The notes under the pieces: model-generated | What the model saw: the letters and a program-made list of their open reading frames with translations, nothing else | Database searches by the model: none | Told to the model about the DNA's origin: nothing | Shown here: one piece after another, positions 1 to 12,300 of the stretch | Layout of the letters: every line of letters begins with the position of its first letter | Numbering within the stretch: the stretch's first letter is position 1 | NCBI GenBank assembly: GCA_013076295.1 | Contig: RQOL01000527.1 | Location: 30,950-94,949 of the forward strand | Length of the DNA: 64,000 nt | Origin: Sanderia malayensis | Taxonomy: Eukaryota; Cnidaria; Scyphozoa; Semaeostomeae; Pelagiidae | Direction: 5' to 3' | Program-made: the position numbers and the translations under genes

Positions 1-400
1 GCCCATGGGTAAATGCGGCACTGGATAAAACAATTCTTAGTCCAAGGGTAAAAAATGAAATGTTGACAAAGAGGAGAGCTTGAGACCAATCAAAACCCCG
101 AGCCATTGTGGTAATGTAGATGAATGCGCATAGTTGATCATGAAAGTGAAAATAAATCCTGTAAACATAGTAATTTTCAATAGAAATCCACCACTATTTT
201 GCTCAAGATCACTGTCCCACTCACATCGAAGGCCAAAACAATAGAAATCCACCCCGCTTTTGTTGAAGATCACTGTCCCACTCACATCGAAGGCCAAAAC
301 AATAGAAACCCACCCCACTTTTGTTCAAGATCGCTGTTCCACTCAGATCGAAGGCCAACACACTAGGGAGGTGGCGCGCGAAGCGCGCCAGCCTTCCTAG
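1..400 (+). mobile_element. Helitron-like element, 3' end only
   Basis: At 373-389 there is a perfect hairpin, GGCGCGC-GAA-GCGCGCC. It is followed by 7 nt and then CTAG at 397-400, with T as the next base. A GC hairpin a few bases before a CTRR end, inserted before T, is the known signature of a Helitron 3' terminus. The left end is outside the window or not recognisable, so the length is unknown. No Rep/helicase coding sequence is visible, so this is probably a non-autonomous copy. The 61-bp tandem repeats at 181-356 lie inside it. Confidence 0.55.
181..356. repeat. 61-bp tandem repeat, about 3 copies
   Basis: The word CATCGAAGGCCAA (once CAGATCGAAGGCCAA) recurs near 230, 291 and 352, a 61-bp spacing, and the sequence between is similar. 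Short open frames on the minus strand here are products of the repetition. Confidence 0.8.
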
Positions 401-795
401 TTTTATAACTATTTGTTGTGTAAAATTATCTAGGATACCCATGGGTCTCATGCCCAAATACTGAAACAAGAAACTAAATCCGTATTGTCAATATGTACAT
501 GATATTCAATATGATAAAAAGATAAGAATGTTAGAGTAGGATGTTATACTTAAGGCCTACGTATATATTGCGGTGAAAAATATCCAATTGTATATCATAT
601 ATGTCAGATTAAGACCCGAGCTGCAACTAAATGTGCTATAACGTTTCAATTACAATAGTGAAATTTCCCATTTTAAAGTACTGTTGAGCCCCCATAAACG
701 TGATTTCTTGAGTTCATGGGTAAATATTCCAACAGCAAAAGCAGCACAACATAAAAACGAGTAACAATAGAAGATTGACATTAGTTGTACAGGTA

Positions 796-851
796 GCATT
801 GCAACATTGCAACATTGCAACATTGCAACATTGCAGCATTGCAGCATTGTA
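796..851. repeat. Microsatellite, 8-bp unit GCAACATT
   Basis: Consecutive GCAACATT units drift to GCAGCATT at the right end, about 6-7 copies. Confidence 0.85.
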
Positions 852-1920
852 GCAACAGGAGTAGAATAGAAGAAGTAGTAACAACCAGCAGTGGTTTTCA
901 AGAGACAGCTCAAATTGTTATTTAACTTTTAAATTTCATTTTAATTCAGCTGCTTCCATTGTCTTATTGTTATTGTTATTTGCTAAGCCGTGTAGTCTGG
1001 TTTGCAACTTTATTTGTTTCACCTTGTACCAATTGGTATGGTGTCTTTATGATAATAAAAATAAAAAAGAAGACAGAAAATGGTAGGCAGGTGCAATGGA
1101 CGCAGAAAATACATACGAGGGAAAACATAAACAGGCAAGTAATGTTGCAGGCGAATTCCACAGTGCACTCCTGAATAGGGTAATGCATATACAGTGTCTG
1201 GGGCAAGAGCCAGCCGGCCTTATCAACCCAACAGACAACAGACTCTAATCAGCCATACGCTGTTAGTGATAAAACAGTTCGTTGCCTAAGACAGCACACA
1301 GGAAATCTCTACAAGCAGCATGAAGACAATTGGATTACTTGGTCAGAATTTTAGGTGCTGGCTCATAATGAACGTAATCCCAGAACGAATTCTTCGTCTA
1401 ATTCCAGTGGGTGACCTGGCTGAAAATGGCGTAACATGGCGTAACTGTATAATAAAGTTCTGCACCACAGAGCATGTTATTAGTGGTGGTGTATGTATAT
1501 GGAATGAGAGAAAGGCTTGTTGTTAACGCAGGGTTAAATATCTTGTTGAAGACACAACACAATACAGCGAGGAACAGCTCTGGAAAGAAAACCCAAACAG
1601 GGCAAACAGGGGCATATAATTACTCAAGGGAAATTATTATTTAAATGGATAAGCTCTTCGAGGTGTGGTTGGGTACTTTCTTTGAGAAGCAAACTATTTG
1701 AAGTAAATGACACAGCTTTTCCATGTAGAACTAACAAAGACCCAAAATCTGAGGCTCAGACAGTTGGAGTTAGTTATATACACACAAAGGGGCAAAGCTT
1801 ATTGGGGAAGGGAAAATGCTCTTCTGAGAAGAGCAGATAATTCTATTAGGGCCATAGCTCGTCGAGAGACAGGCGAAGATTGTCACGGAGCAAAGGGACA
1901 TGCGCATAATAATGATAACG

Positions 1921-2040
1921 TAGTTGATAATAATAATAATAATCATGATAATATAATGATAATGATAATAATAATAATAATGGTGAAAAAAGTGATAATA
2001 ATGATAATGATGATAATGATGGCGATGATACGAATGATTG
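1921..2040. repeat. Imperfect GAT/AAT trinucleotide tract
   Basis: A run of GATAAT and AATAAT words. It produces low-complexity open frames on both strands, which are not genes. Confidence 0.8.
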
Positions 2041-2579
2041 CCCAAGATGATTGCTAAAGGATATTTATCAACACACCTTGTCGATTCTCGTGTGTGGTGG
2101 TATACAAGAAGAAAAACTTTATTATCATCATTATCTATATTTAATCTCACAAAGCAACCTGGAGATTAAAATTCATTTTCAGCCAGCAAGCGCTATCTTC
2201 AAATATGCCTTAGTTATGTGAATGCAGTTTACCGCGATAAGAGGCCCCGTCTATTTTGCAAAAAGATTACGGCTGGCTTCTAATTAAATGACCAACTTGC
2301 ATGACAGGTCACGGCAAAATCGGAGAAACGCGATGTGGACAAATGGCTCTGAAGCGCTCCTCAATCAACTTCTGTACGCTATCGTTTTACAGGAAAACTT
2401 CCTTCAGAGGAATTACTCAAATGTTTTTATCAATTCCCCAATCTCAGTACTGAAACTTCCTTTGAGACTCTCCCAGCAGTAATTGAAGAGTTAACGTCAC
2501 TGAGCATGCGCATTGATGGAGGGTATATTATAGTCACCACACGTGCTTGCACGAAAATTTCTCCTTCGAATTTTGAGTA

Positions 2580-2743
2580 CCGTATTTCCTTTAATTAGCG
2601 CCCACTCTCTTTTAACCGCCCCCTCCAATAAGCGCGCACCCTAAAATCAAAAAGTGTGAAATAAGCGCCCCCTTTAATAAACGCCCACCCAATTTATGCA
2701 AAATGTTCAATAAGCGCTGGGGCGCTTATTAGAGGAAATACAG
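2580..2743. mobile_element. MITE, CCGTATTTCC family, 164 bp
   Basis: Starts CCGTATTTCC and ends GGAAATACAG, imperfect terminal inverted repeats, flanked on both sides by TA (2578-2579 and 2744-2745). The interior is made of words such as AATAAGCGCCC. The TA duplication fits the Tc1/mariner-like class. A longer relative is at 16336-16669. Confidence 0.65.
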
Positions 2744-2745
2744 TA

Positions 2746-4756
2746 AAAGAATATTACAACTCTCTTGGGTTTCAAAGATCCAGCACTTTTACTCTTTGAC
2801 GAGCCAAGTATACTGCCTTGTTATAAAACACTTTCTTAAAATGTGCCATACGTTATCAAGAAAAGCAAATGAAGAAAATCGAGATCAAACCCAATTATTT
2901 TTATCATATCGATCTGACAATTTAAAGCGGTAGTATAATCAAGTGCATGTGATCAATTACATATACATACAACATGGTAATAGAAGAACAATTACAGAAA
3001 ATTATAATTATCATACATTTTGTTGAAATTATTTACCACGTACAATTAACTAATATAGTTTCGATAACAAAATGGAACATGGAGATTTCGCTTTTTATTA
3101 CTGCGAGTGTTGGGCTGGCTTATCCGCGAGGCACAGGAAAATAGCCGTGAATAGGTCAATAACCCTGAAAAGAGGGTGACATGAAATGAAGGGGGTGAAG
3201 GACGGAGTGTGGGGTAAGCTTAAAAAGCTACAACGAAACGATGGGGTGTGGAAAATAAGGGCGTGGTGAAAGCCAAAGGGAAGCAGATCTCGAGGGGGGA
3301 AGGGCTTGTTTATGAACAAGACACGTTTAGTTTTCTGTTTGTTGTTTTCTGTTGTTTTTAGATAGACCTATAACTATGAATAACATTGTGGTGATCAATC
3401 AGTTGGCGTGCAAGGCTCACACTAGTCCGAATGAATATGAATTCAACTCCGATTCCTTGACTCAAGCGTGAATGCGTATCAGGTTTGAATCGCCGTCTGG
3501 CTGCTAACCAGCTAGCAGTCTTCTTTCATTCTCAATATGGAGAAAGACAGAATCTGGCACGTAAAAAATACAACGCAGTTAGATGAGGTTGCGTTCGCGG
3601 GACTCAAGTCTAAACATAATTAAACTATATTGGAAACCGTTGAAAAGGCAACTTTTATTAAACGAAATTTCAAAAATGAATGCACCAGGCATTTACATAA
3701 CTGTGCCAAATTAGAAGTACTCCTCTATTGTATTTTTCAGGATAATAACACTTGGTTGGGCCTTTGTAGGGGGATTCTGATTTGTCAAGCTCATTTTCTT
3801 GTAGAATATGAAACCCGCGACACAAGCCAGCCCACACATACCAGAGCTATTTTACAACACCGGCTTTTTATACAGATGCTATGAAAGCGAATATAGACTC
3901 AGCTCGTGGACTATTCAAAACAATAATACATAAATCATGTATTGCAATGTGGCTAACTTGCTGGATTTCATGGATGAATGTCATTACAAAGCATTGATTT
4001 TATGTTCAAAATGGGAATGGAAGCTCGTACTTATCAAGATTCCACCATAAGTTTAATAGTTTCCTCGTGACTGGATGCTAGATATGATGATGATGATATA
4101 ATGAAATGATGCGAGCACGACGGTCAAATAATGACAATTGACGTGAAATGAGGCAACAAGAAAACAACATAAATAAAGTTCGTCTAGATTACCCACAGAT
4201 AAATGTCTCGTTGAGAAATTATCTGACTGGCCCCAGCAGACAACAGGCGAATATTGTTAACTTTAAGTTATCATCATACCGATCTTAAAAGGTCGAATCG
4301 TGTGATCGATAAACAATTTCTCTTGAAACGAGTCTAAACGCTGCAGCCAGTCAGCAATTTATCCAAAGGAAAAGCAAAGAAAATAATAATAAAACGTTAT
4401 CATAACAAAAACAAAAACATAACATACCAAATTTTTGAACGGAACGAAATAATAAACTTGTAAAAGTGCATTTGTTTTGAAAACTGAAGACGATACCTCG
4501 AAATAAAATACCAACGAATTTGAAAATACGCAAAAGCACCTTCATATTGACAATTTCTCTCAATAATTTTCGTTTTTGACGTCGACATTTTATCGACTCA
4601 ACATTAGCAAGCGCCATGCCACAGTGTGCCATGTTTATAAACTTCAACACGTGTAATGAGATGCAGATGTGATCTCCATGCAGTGGCAAATTTGATTTTC
4701 TTCATCTTCATCGTAAATATTATCAGTTGCATATATTTGGTATGGTATCATACAGT
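2746..4756. other. Intergenic, no gene recognised
   Basis: No recognisable coding sequence. The stretch next to the NRARP-like stop codon (about 4350-4756) probably includes its 3' untranslated region, because that gene is read from the minus strand. Confidence 0.5.
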
Positions 4757-5149
4757 TTAACTGCTGTTGTGTGTAAGCAAATAGAGTAGAATTTTCCTGT
4801 GTCCCTTCCACGTTGCCAGATGCATGGGTGACCAACCATCTCGTGTTGCTAGCTTGATGTCAGCACCATGACGAACGAGAAGCTTCAAACAGTCGAGATT
4901 CCCACCCATGATACACTTATGGAAGGGACTCAGTCCTTCAGAGTTCATCGCATTCAGGTCTAAGGCCGCAGACGACGACTCCTGCTGCAGTATGAGCTTC
5001 AGTTCGTTGTGATTTCCACTCTCAACGGCCTTTTCCAGTCTGATCTGCTGCATGAACTCGATCGAGTAGGCTGTGGCAACTTGATGATGATGAAGAGATG
5101 ATAATTGTTGTGCTGTCTGTGTTGCTGTGGCTGTGGTAGTTTCAGTCAT
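4757..5149 (-). CDS. NRARP: NRARP-like Notch-regulated ankyrin repeat protein
   Basis: Single-exon frame of 130 aa. The C-terminal two thirds hold two ankyrin repeats: a first with SEGLSPFHKCIMGGNLDCLK and a second with GADIKLATRDGWSPMHLATW. These align well with vertebrate NRARP (114 aa), including the GADIxLAxRDGWS stretch. Vertebrate NRARP binds the Notch intracellular domain-CSL complex and dampens Notch signalling while affecting LEF1; that role is inferred here. The N-terminus is Thr/Gln/His-rich and unlike vertebrate NRARP. I chose the ATG at 5149: the open frame reaches 5170 only through non-ATG codons. An out-of-frame upstream ATG at 5163 opens a five-codon frame whose TGA overlaps this ATG. 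Another small two-ankyrin protein remains possible. Confidence 0.75.
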   Translation of the reverse strand: MTETTTATATQTAQQLSSLHHHQVATAYSIEFMQQIRLEKAVESGNHNELKLILQQESSSAALDLNAMNSEGLSPFHKCIMGGNLDCLKLLVRHGADIKLATRDGWSPMHLATWKGHRKILLYLLTHNSS

Positions 5150-5405
5150 TTCCACGTAAACATTCGACAAGGTCCTATCTCCCTTTTATTATTATTCTTT
5201 GTATCATATATTTCATTCAACATATGCTGACGATGTTGATGCTAGGCCAGTGGGCAGTTGATTTCGCATGCTGACATCTTCTCTATTTGCTTCTGCTTGA
5301 GTATCGTGTGTGTGTCGTCGAGCCCTGCGTTCTGTGCTCGGTGCGGTTTACCATTAACGATTACACCATTGGTTGGCCGACTTTATGTGAGCAACGGATT
5401 ACGAT

Positions 5406-5415
5406 CGTGGGAAAA
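5406..5415. promoter_or_regulatory. Candidate CSL/Su(H) binding site
   Basis: CGTGGGAAAA fits the CSL consensus YGTGGGAA. It lies 257 bp upstream of the NRARP-like start codon. Between them, in gene orientation, are an ATAAAG box near 5385 and a CCAAT box near 5370. Vertebrate NRARP genes are direct Notch targets through CSL sites, so the placement makes sense, but one 8-bp match also occurs by chance. Confidence 0.4.
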
Positions 5416-8400
5416 TCGTTCATTCTCCTCCAACCAGCCATATTGGCAGATATTCTATTAGCGGTACGCCCAGCTGATTGGCTCGGAGGTCGAATCACAT
5501 GAAATGTTAATTGCGAAGCGCACAGCAGGCATCCATAGGATCCATTTGTTTATATTGTTTATATCAATCGAATTCAATGGTGCTTTTCTCTCGAACTAAT
5601 TCAAAAACTTAGGATTCTTTTCGTTTTATAAGTTGCCTGCCTTATCTGTTTGTCGACGTATTTCAATTGCTTCTTTTATTCCACGAAACAACAAAACTGT
5701 TTTCCAGTTGCTGGATAATTTCCCCACATCAACAACCGCCATTTCGTATGCATTTCTCTCAGTGAGTTGATTCTAATTTCTCACATTCTTGGAATTATAG
5801 AACCTAATTCTCTTTTCACACGAAAACAGCTAATTTGTGGAGAATCCCCTCCACGTCATATAGGCCATGCTCCAAAAATTCAAAGCAACAATAAATGTTT
5901 AGATTCCGAAAATTCTTTATGCGATTTATATTGGGATTAAAATATTAAACGTGGGCAATCGGACACAAAGGATGAGACTGAGGAGCGATGTTTATGGATA
6001 ATTTGTAATATAATTTAATTCTTATAAAGTTGTCAAATTAAAAAAGAAGCGACATGTTGTGTACTCTTTGAAACTTGGTGTCATCATGGCTTTCCTCAAT
6101 TTCAAAGAAACGAATGTATTTGAAAAGAACATTGGCAAATAATTGTCTTTTTGGGTGTGCACAAGTGCTCTAATTAATCAATGCAAAATCCGATACCCTC
6201 TTCTTGTGCAAACTGCAAAATGTCAGCCAATACAATTGAGACAACACTAAAAGAAGATCGTGTTCGTGTCTCCTTGCAAATGTAAGGGTTTTCGTTGTAG
6301 TAAAGTCACCGCCACACAATGGCTTCCAAATGAAGCTCAGAAGTCACAGCTATGCAATGGTTTCCCTAAATGAAACCTAGAAGACGTGGAGCTATGCAGT
6401 AGATACTCATCAAAATCAAATTCCAAAAAGTCATGACCAGGCTAGGCCATGTAATGGTTTCCAAATAAAAACCGGAAAACGCAAAGACACCTGGCACGTC
6501 ATGAGGAAGTTAGTAAAAACAAAACATTGTCTTCACTCTTCAATGTAAGACCCTAGTAAACGATGTCGATAGCGTCGAATAACTGTGAAAACTATGATAT
6601 GTTCTTATTCAGAAAGCGTCGGCATAGATCGGTAAGCCACAAGGCAAGGGAAAACTACAAGTGGAATCATTGATGGTCAACCAAGTGACTTATCTTCGTG
6701 AGAGAAGCTGCAATAAACACAGACCACCATATATTTGTCTGCCACGGTGTCCTGTTCGTGGGAGAATTTTCCCATGTGAACATTTCGTTCGTGTTGTGTG
6801 ATGTGATGTGATGTGATGCCTGAGCTGGGCTGTTCTCAACACGCACGTCACGATCACGAGCGGGTTAAAAAAAGACGCGCGGCGCAATTTTTAGAACAAG
6901 AAGCAAGAGTACTTTAATTTTTCGCAGCATTTTGTCTTCAACTTGACCTTAGGGTCAGAGAGAAAAGAAGGGAGGAACTGCGGAGGAGAAAAGGAGGGAG
7001 GAAGGAAGACTACGCAGCATATATTTCCCACTGCTGCTCTTAAATTTTCATTAATTTTCATTATTTTTCGACAATTTTCCTCCTATTACCGGAGCAGTTC
7101 AAAGGGTCTAAAAACAATACGTCACATTTTGCATGTACCCTTTTAAACAACTTGAAAGAACCAAATCTCAGGCAACGAGAGCAAGTGCACCCTTCTCTTA
7201 TAATAACACCTTGACTTTTACCAAGCCTCGATACTTTCCATTGTTATTCTAAAACTCCGCTCGAATGCCGAATTACGCCAACTGCCACGCGTGGTTTAAA
7301 CAAACATAAGGCACTTTTCAATGAATTCTTTCGAGAAAACGGGAAAGTCTAACAGAAAGACGCGGTGTCAGGTGGTGTCCGATAAGGGTGGCCGTTCAAA
7401 AGCACAACCGCATCACTGCAACTGAATTTTGCAAAGATAACAGGTAAGAGGCAGGGTTTTCGTCAGTACGAGGCTGGGAACCGTCCACTGCGCACCACAC
7501 TACACCACCGCAATATGTGGATAGACTAAAAAGCGTTGTTTTCTGACAGATGTTGGAGTTGATTTTTAAATGGAACCATGAGGGCTTTTGGGAGAAACGG
7601 CATGGGTTAGAAAAACTTTGAAGACACAATGCATGTTGTCCAGGAAACATTGTGTTCAGCTCTCTGTGAAATCATCAAAGGAAACTTAAGAATATAAGCA
7701 CTGGTAGGATATTTCTAGCAGGGAATGTCAATGATGTCATTATATCATAACTATGTCTTGTATCTATCCCATCCCTTCTTACAAGGGGAGGGGCAACCAC
7801 CTCTCTTTACCCCCCTTCCCGGGGACAATAGAACAAAAAACGCGATGATGAACGTTGAACAGAGAACTCCTTCCCCCCTTTTGGCATTGTCCATGCATTT
7901 AAACATAATCTCTAAGCTGATGAATATATATATCAGAGTTGCACTTCACGTTACATTTGAACAGTATATGGAAACACTGTTAATGTTCCTTCCGCCAATA
8001 TCATCCAATTTGATCGCTGGGACAGATACGACGAACAAAGGGCACAGTATTTGGCTGTTAGAATTCAAGAAACCAATTGTCATGCTTGGTTCTGGTAAGC
8101 TGAGATATTGTTTCAAGAATTGAATATCATACTGATTAGTGTACCAGTTGGAGATTAATCCTTGGCTTTCAATACGAAAAATACATTATAGCTTGTGTAG
8201 TCTGCAATTAACCACCGTGGAATCTCCACCCAACCTTTCGTCTATAGAATAAAATTTTCCAGAGTAAGATGGGTAGTTCCTGAATTGCTTCAAGAAAATT
8301 TATACTCGACATTTCATTGCCAGCATAATGTGACAGCTGCTATTTTTCTCACGCGACAAGTCGTTGCTATGGAAAACAGGTGTTTTGCAACATAGGGATT

Positions 8401-8516
8401 GATGCATCCGCTTCCTTGTGTCTGCCATTGTAATGCCTTATCGTGGCTATCTGTTCCACGTGACAATCGCTTACGTCATTCCAATAATGGTGAAAACACA
8501 GATGGGAAACTCCAAC

Positions 8517-8990
8517 TATAGCTAAGTAACTAAGTAACTAAATAACTAGCCAACCAACTAACTAGCTAACTCAGTAACTAATTAATCGACTAATTAATTA
8601 GCTAAATGACTAACTGGCTAAATGACTAACTGACTAAATGACTAGCTTACTAACTGACCAACTGACTAACCGACTAACTGACTAAGTGACTAAATGACTA
8701 AGTAACTAACTGACTAACTAATTAACTAACTAACTAACTAACTAAGAAACTAACTAAGTAAGTAAGTAACTAACTAATCGACTAACTAACTGACTAATCG
8801 GCTAATTGACTAATCGTCTAATTGACTAATTGACTAGCTGACTAACTGACTTGCTGACTAATTTACTAGTTGACTAACTAATTAACTAGCTAACCAACTA
8901 AATAAGTAAGTAAGTAACTAACTAATCGACTAACTAATTGACTACATGACTAACTCACCAACTGCTTAGCTGACTAACCAACTAACTGGC
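8517..8990. repeat. CTAA/CTGA tetranucleotide-based array, ~475 bp
   Basis: A long run of four-base words, CTAA with variants CTGA, ATGA, TTAA and CTAG, mostly kept in 4-base phase. It is too degenerate and internal to be a telomere. Confidence 0.9.
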
Positions 8991-9347
8991 GAGCATTAAA
9001 GCAAGAAATCAGGGTGAAAAATTGTATTATAAGAGCAACAACACGTGGGAGATGATACCTCGGGACAAAGGTGTACAGCTGTGACTGGCAGTCATTATAT
9101 GCCCATATATATGTCGTGCATAACTGACAATTTGCGTACGATTGAAGCATGGCATCGAAAGCACTTATATTTAAACATATAAATTCTCTCTAAAAATACA
9201 ACAAACAGAATCCAGAAAACAAAACATCCTATTCCGTAGCCGATTAAGATCGAACCAACTGGAAATCATTGGAAGTAAAATAATGATCCATTTCAAAACT
9301 GCAAGTTCCCCTTTGAGCCCAGCCCGATAAACAAACTCTACAAAGGT

Positions 9348-12300
9348 TCATTGCTCATAGGTCGTATCGTCAATAACACGCGAAAACTGTTCACGAATCT
9401 TCTCGTAATGCGACCCGATCCAGTAGACCTTGCCGCAAAATGCACAGCAGTAGAATAGCCGGACGTTTTCGAACACGGGTAGTGGGATGAATTCGCACTG
9501 CAAATTAACGCCTTTATTGATGGTGACGCTTCTATAATCTATCTGTGGATCATTGTTAGTTTGGATAATCTCGCTTACTTGGAATGAGCTTAACGACAAC
9601 TGCTTCGGTTTCACGTGTTTCTTTCTCATAAATGCGATCATCATCTTGTTCGGTTCGATCTCGACAAAGTCCGCACTGTTGCATATCTGGGAAAGTAAAG
9701 ACAAACAGACATTGGTAAAATAGAGTTATTGAGGATCAAACTTCAGATCAAGCATGAATACGTTTGTATAGGAAATTAAAACGAGGCTCGTTAGGTGCCT
9801 CGTTATCAACCGTGACATGGAGAATCTCAAAATCAGGGGACAGAAAAATGTTTGATAAATCGAGAGGTTTCAGTTGAACGGTTCAAAAGCACGTAAATTA
9901 GGATCATATACTGTTAAAAATTGGCAAGTGTAAAAACAGCGTTATATTGCGTTCTTGTTTGCAAGCCTTGTATATATCCATTTTCAGTTTCTCACACAAA
10001 AACAGGATTTAGAATTAGGAGAAAACCGATTAGCTTGAATCAATTTGTTTCTTTCAAATTGGCTCAGTTTGGGCAGTTGGTTGTTTAGCATTTCGCGATG
10101 GGAGGTGGTGGGGGAATTCAACTAGTGTCACGAAATGCTTGGCTGAAGTGGCTTTCCGATTGATGAAGTATGCAATTTATGGTATGATTGCAATTGGGGA
10201 GATGGAGGAAAGGAATGGTATGAAAGAAAGGGATTAAGAAAGAAAGGGATTAAGGAAAGAAAAACAGAGGGTAAAATCTAGAGATGGGAAAAAGGAGAGA
10301 AAGGAAAAAGGGTGAACAAGAATGGTAGAAAGGTCATGACCAGATGAAAGGAGAAAGAAATGATAAAAATATTAGAAAGAGGAAAATAAAAAAGAATGAG
10401 AAAAATGAAAGGAAGGAGCATGACAGAAGGAAAAGAGATGAGAACCAGGGGGGGGGGAGCAAGGAAGAAAAAAAGAAGAAAGAAGGGAGAAAGGAGTAGA
10501 AAGAAGCAAGAGAAGAGAGGAACAAGTAGGAAAAAACCATGAACGTGAAAAGAGGAAAAAAGAAATATAATAAAAGCAAAGGAAGAATAGGAAGGAACAA
10601 AGGGGAAAACATGAGGTAGAAAAGAAAGAGCACAAAGGAAAGAAGAAATAGAAATCGTGGAACGCGAAAGAAGAAAGCAGAGAGGAACATGAATATCCCT
10701 TTCTCTGAGCACGCCTATTGACTACCACTCTTAGTGCCACACACCACAACATGAAAAAAACACAACACTACCACCCACATACAGTACTGCCATTTATATA
10801 CCTGCTTCCTGCGACTTACTTGCGTGCAACGGTGCGGTTGATAAATATTGTTTCATGAAAGCAGATTAAGTACAGCGGAGGGATTCGCTTGTATTTCAAG
10901 TGACCGTTACAGAAAGACGATTTGGACTAATCAAATGAGAATTGATACATCTTTTATTCAAACGGGAAGCATATAAATCGACAACATAAGTTAAATTAGA
11001 TGATATATCTTTGGAGAAGGAAGGTCGAAAGCAATAAGGTGAATCGAATTAGGTATATTTTATTTCTCAACGTGTATTTAGTGGTTGTGGGAAGCTCTGT
11101 GGGATTATGATGCGGTGAGATAACAAGATCGTCAGAGAACCCAGGCGTGTAGCAACATGTTGCGTTTTGCGTTAGATTTTAAAATAGAGATTTGTTGTTG
11201 TGTTTAATACCAGTTGGAATTTCTTCCCAACCGATTCAATCAGGATAGACGATGGAGATAATTAGGAAGATGGAAGCAGATTGATTTATGAGATGACATT
11301 GCATTTGTTGCCACAAAGGTGGGATGATCTATTGTTTCGAATGAGAAAAACAGAACCAAAACAAGCTGTAAAGCATTCACTGTGTGGGTCAATGGATTTT
11401 CAGGTGACCACAAGAGGGGATTGTATGATAGGTATGGGTGTATGGATGATTGGGGGTTGTCTGATCGTGCTTCCACAAAGCAGGATAATTTTTCACGATT
11501 AATGTAATAAGGTGGTGAACAAAGAAGGGTGTAACCGTGTAACATAGAGGGGAAGGAATGGCAGAGTGTGAAGGGGAAAAGAGATGAAATGAAAGAATGC
11601 TACGAAGGAAAATAGAGGAGAATGAGACGGGGGTTAAAAGGGAAATAAAAGAAACAAGAGGGTACTAAAGAGAGCAAAAAAAATATGAAAGGATGTCAAA
11701 GAGAGAAATAAAAGAAATGAGAGGGTGTTAAAGAAAGAAATAAAAGACATGAGAGGGTATTAAAGAGAAAAATAAAACGAGAGGGTGTTAAAAGGGAAAC
11801 AAAAGAAATGAGAGGGTGTTCAAGAAACAAATAAAAGATATGAAAGGATGTCACAGAGAGAAATAAAAGAAATGAGAGGGTGTTAAAGAAAGAAATAAAA
11901 GATATGAAAGGATGTCACATAGAGAAATAAAAGAAATGAAAGGGTACTATAAAAGAAAATAAAATAAATGAAAGGGTATTAAAGAAAGAAATAAAAGAAA
12001 TGGGTATTATAGAAAAACTCGAGAAGAATGAGAAACAAAACGAGGTGAAAAACATACTAAACAGCATGATAATCATATGTCAAAAAAAATAAAACTATGA
12101 TAATATATGGCTAAGAAACTCGTGAAGAGAAGAACATAACTGTAGGATGTACAAAAAACTATTTACCTGACATCGACTGAAAACGTCTTCAAGAGTGGCT
12201 CTGATATTGTAGTGTTTAAATATTGACTGCACTTGACTCTCTGTTTTTCCATCAGGCACACACATGCACATGCCGTCTGGTAATTTGGAAACGAACTGGA

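Larger units (their letters stand above)
401..2579. other. Intergenic, no gene recognised
   Basis: AT-rich sequence. I see no recognisable protein domain or convincing exon on either strand. It holds an 8-bp microsatellite (796-851) and an AT-rich trinucleotide tract (about 1921-2040). Confidence 0.6.
5150..9347. other. Intergenic between NRARP-like and EXD3
   Basis: The first few hundred bases are the upstream region of the NRARP-like gene. The rest shows no recognisable gene. The longest open frame (7725-8123, +, 132 aa) has no familiar motif and no supporting splice or start context. A large tetranucleotide-based array lies at 8517-8990. Confidence 0.6.

Noticed and set aside
3400..3520. 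tRNA-like GGTTTGAATCGCC segment
   Set aside because: No acceptor stem or A-box at the required distance could be paired with it.
7725..8123. 132-codon plus-strand open frame
   Set aside because: No recognisable motif, no splice or promoter context, and composition like the surrounding intergenic DNA.
8517..8990. Interstitial telomere-like array (TTAGTTAG words)
   Set aside because: The words are four-base and highly variable, not a six-base TTAGGG repeat.
10278..10752. Three overlapping Phe/Ser/Leu-rich frames on the minus strand
   Set aside because: They come from a polypyrimidine strand in three frames at once; no family similarity, within an EXD3 intron.
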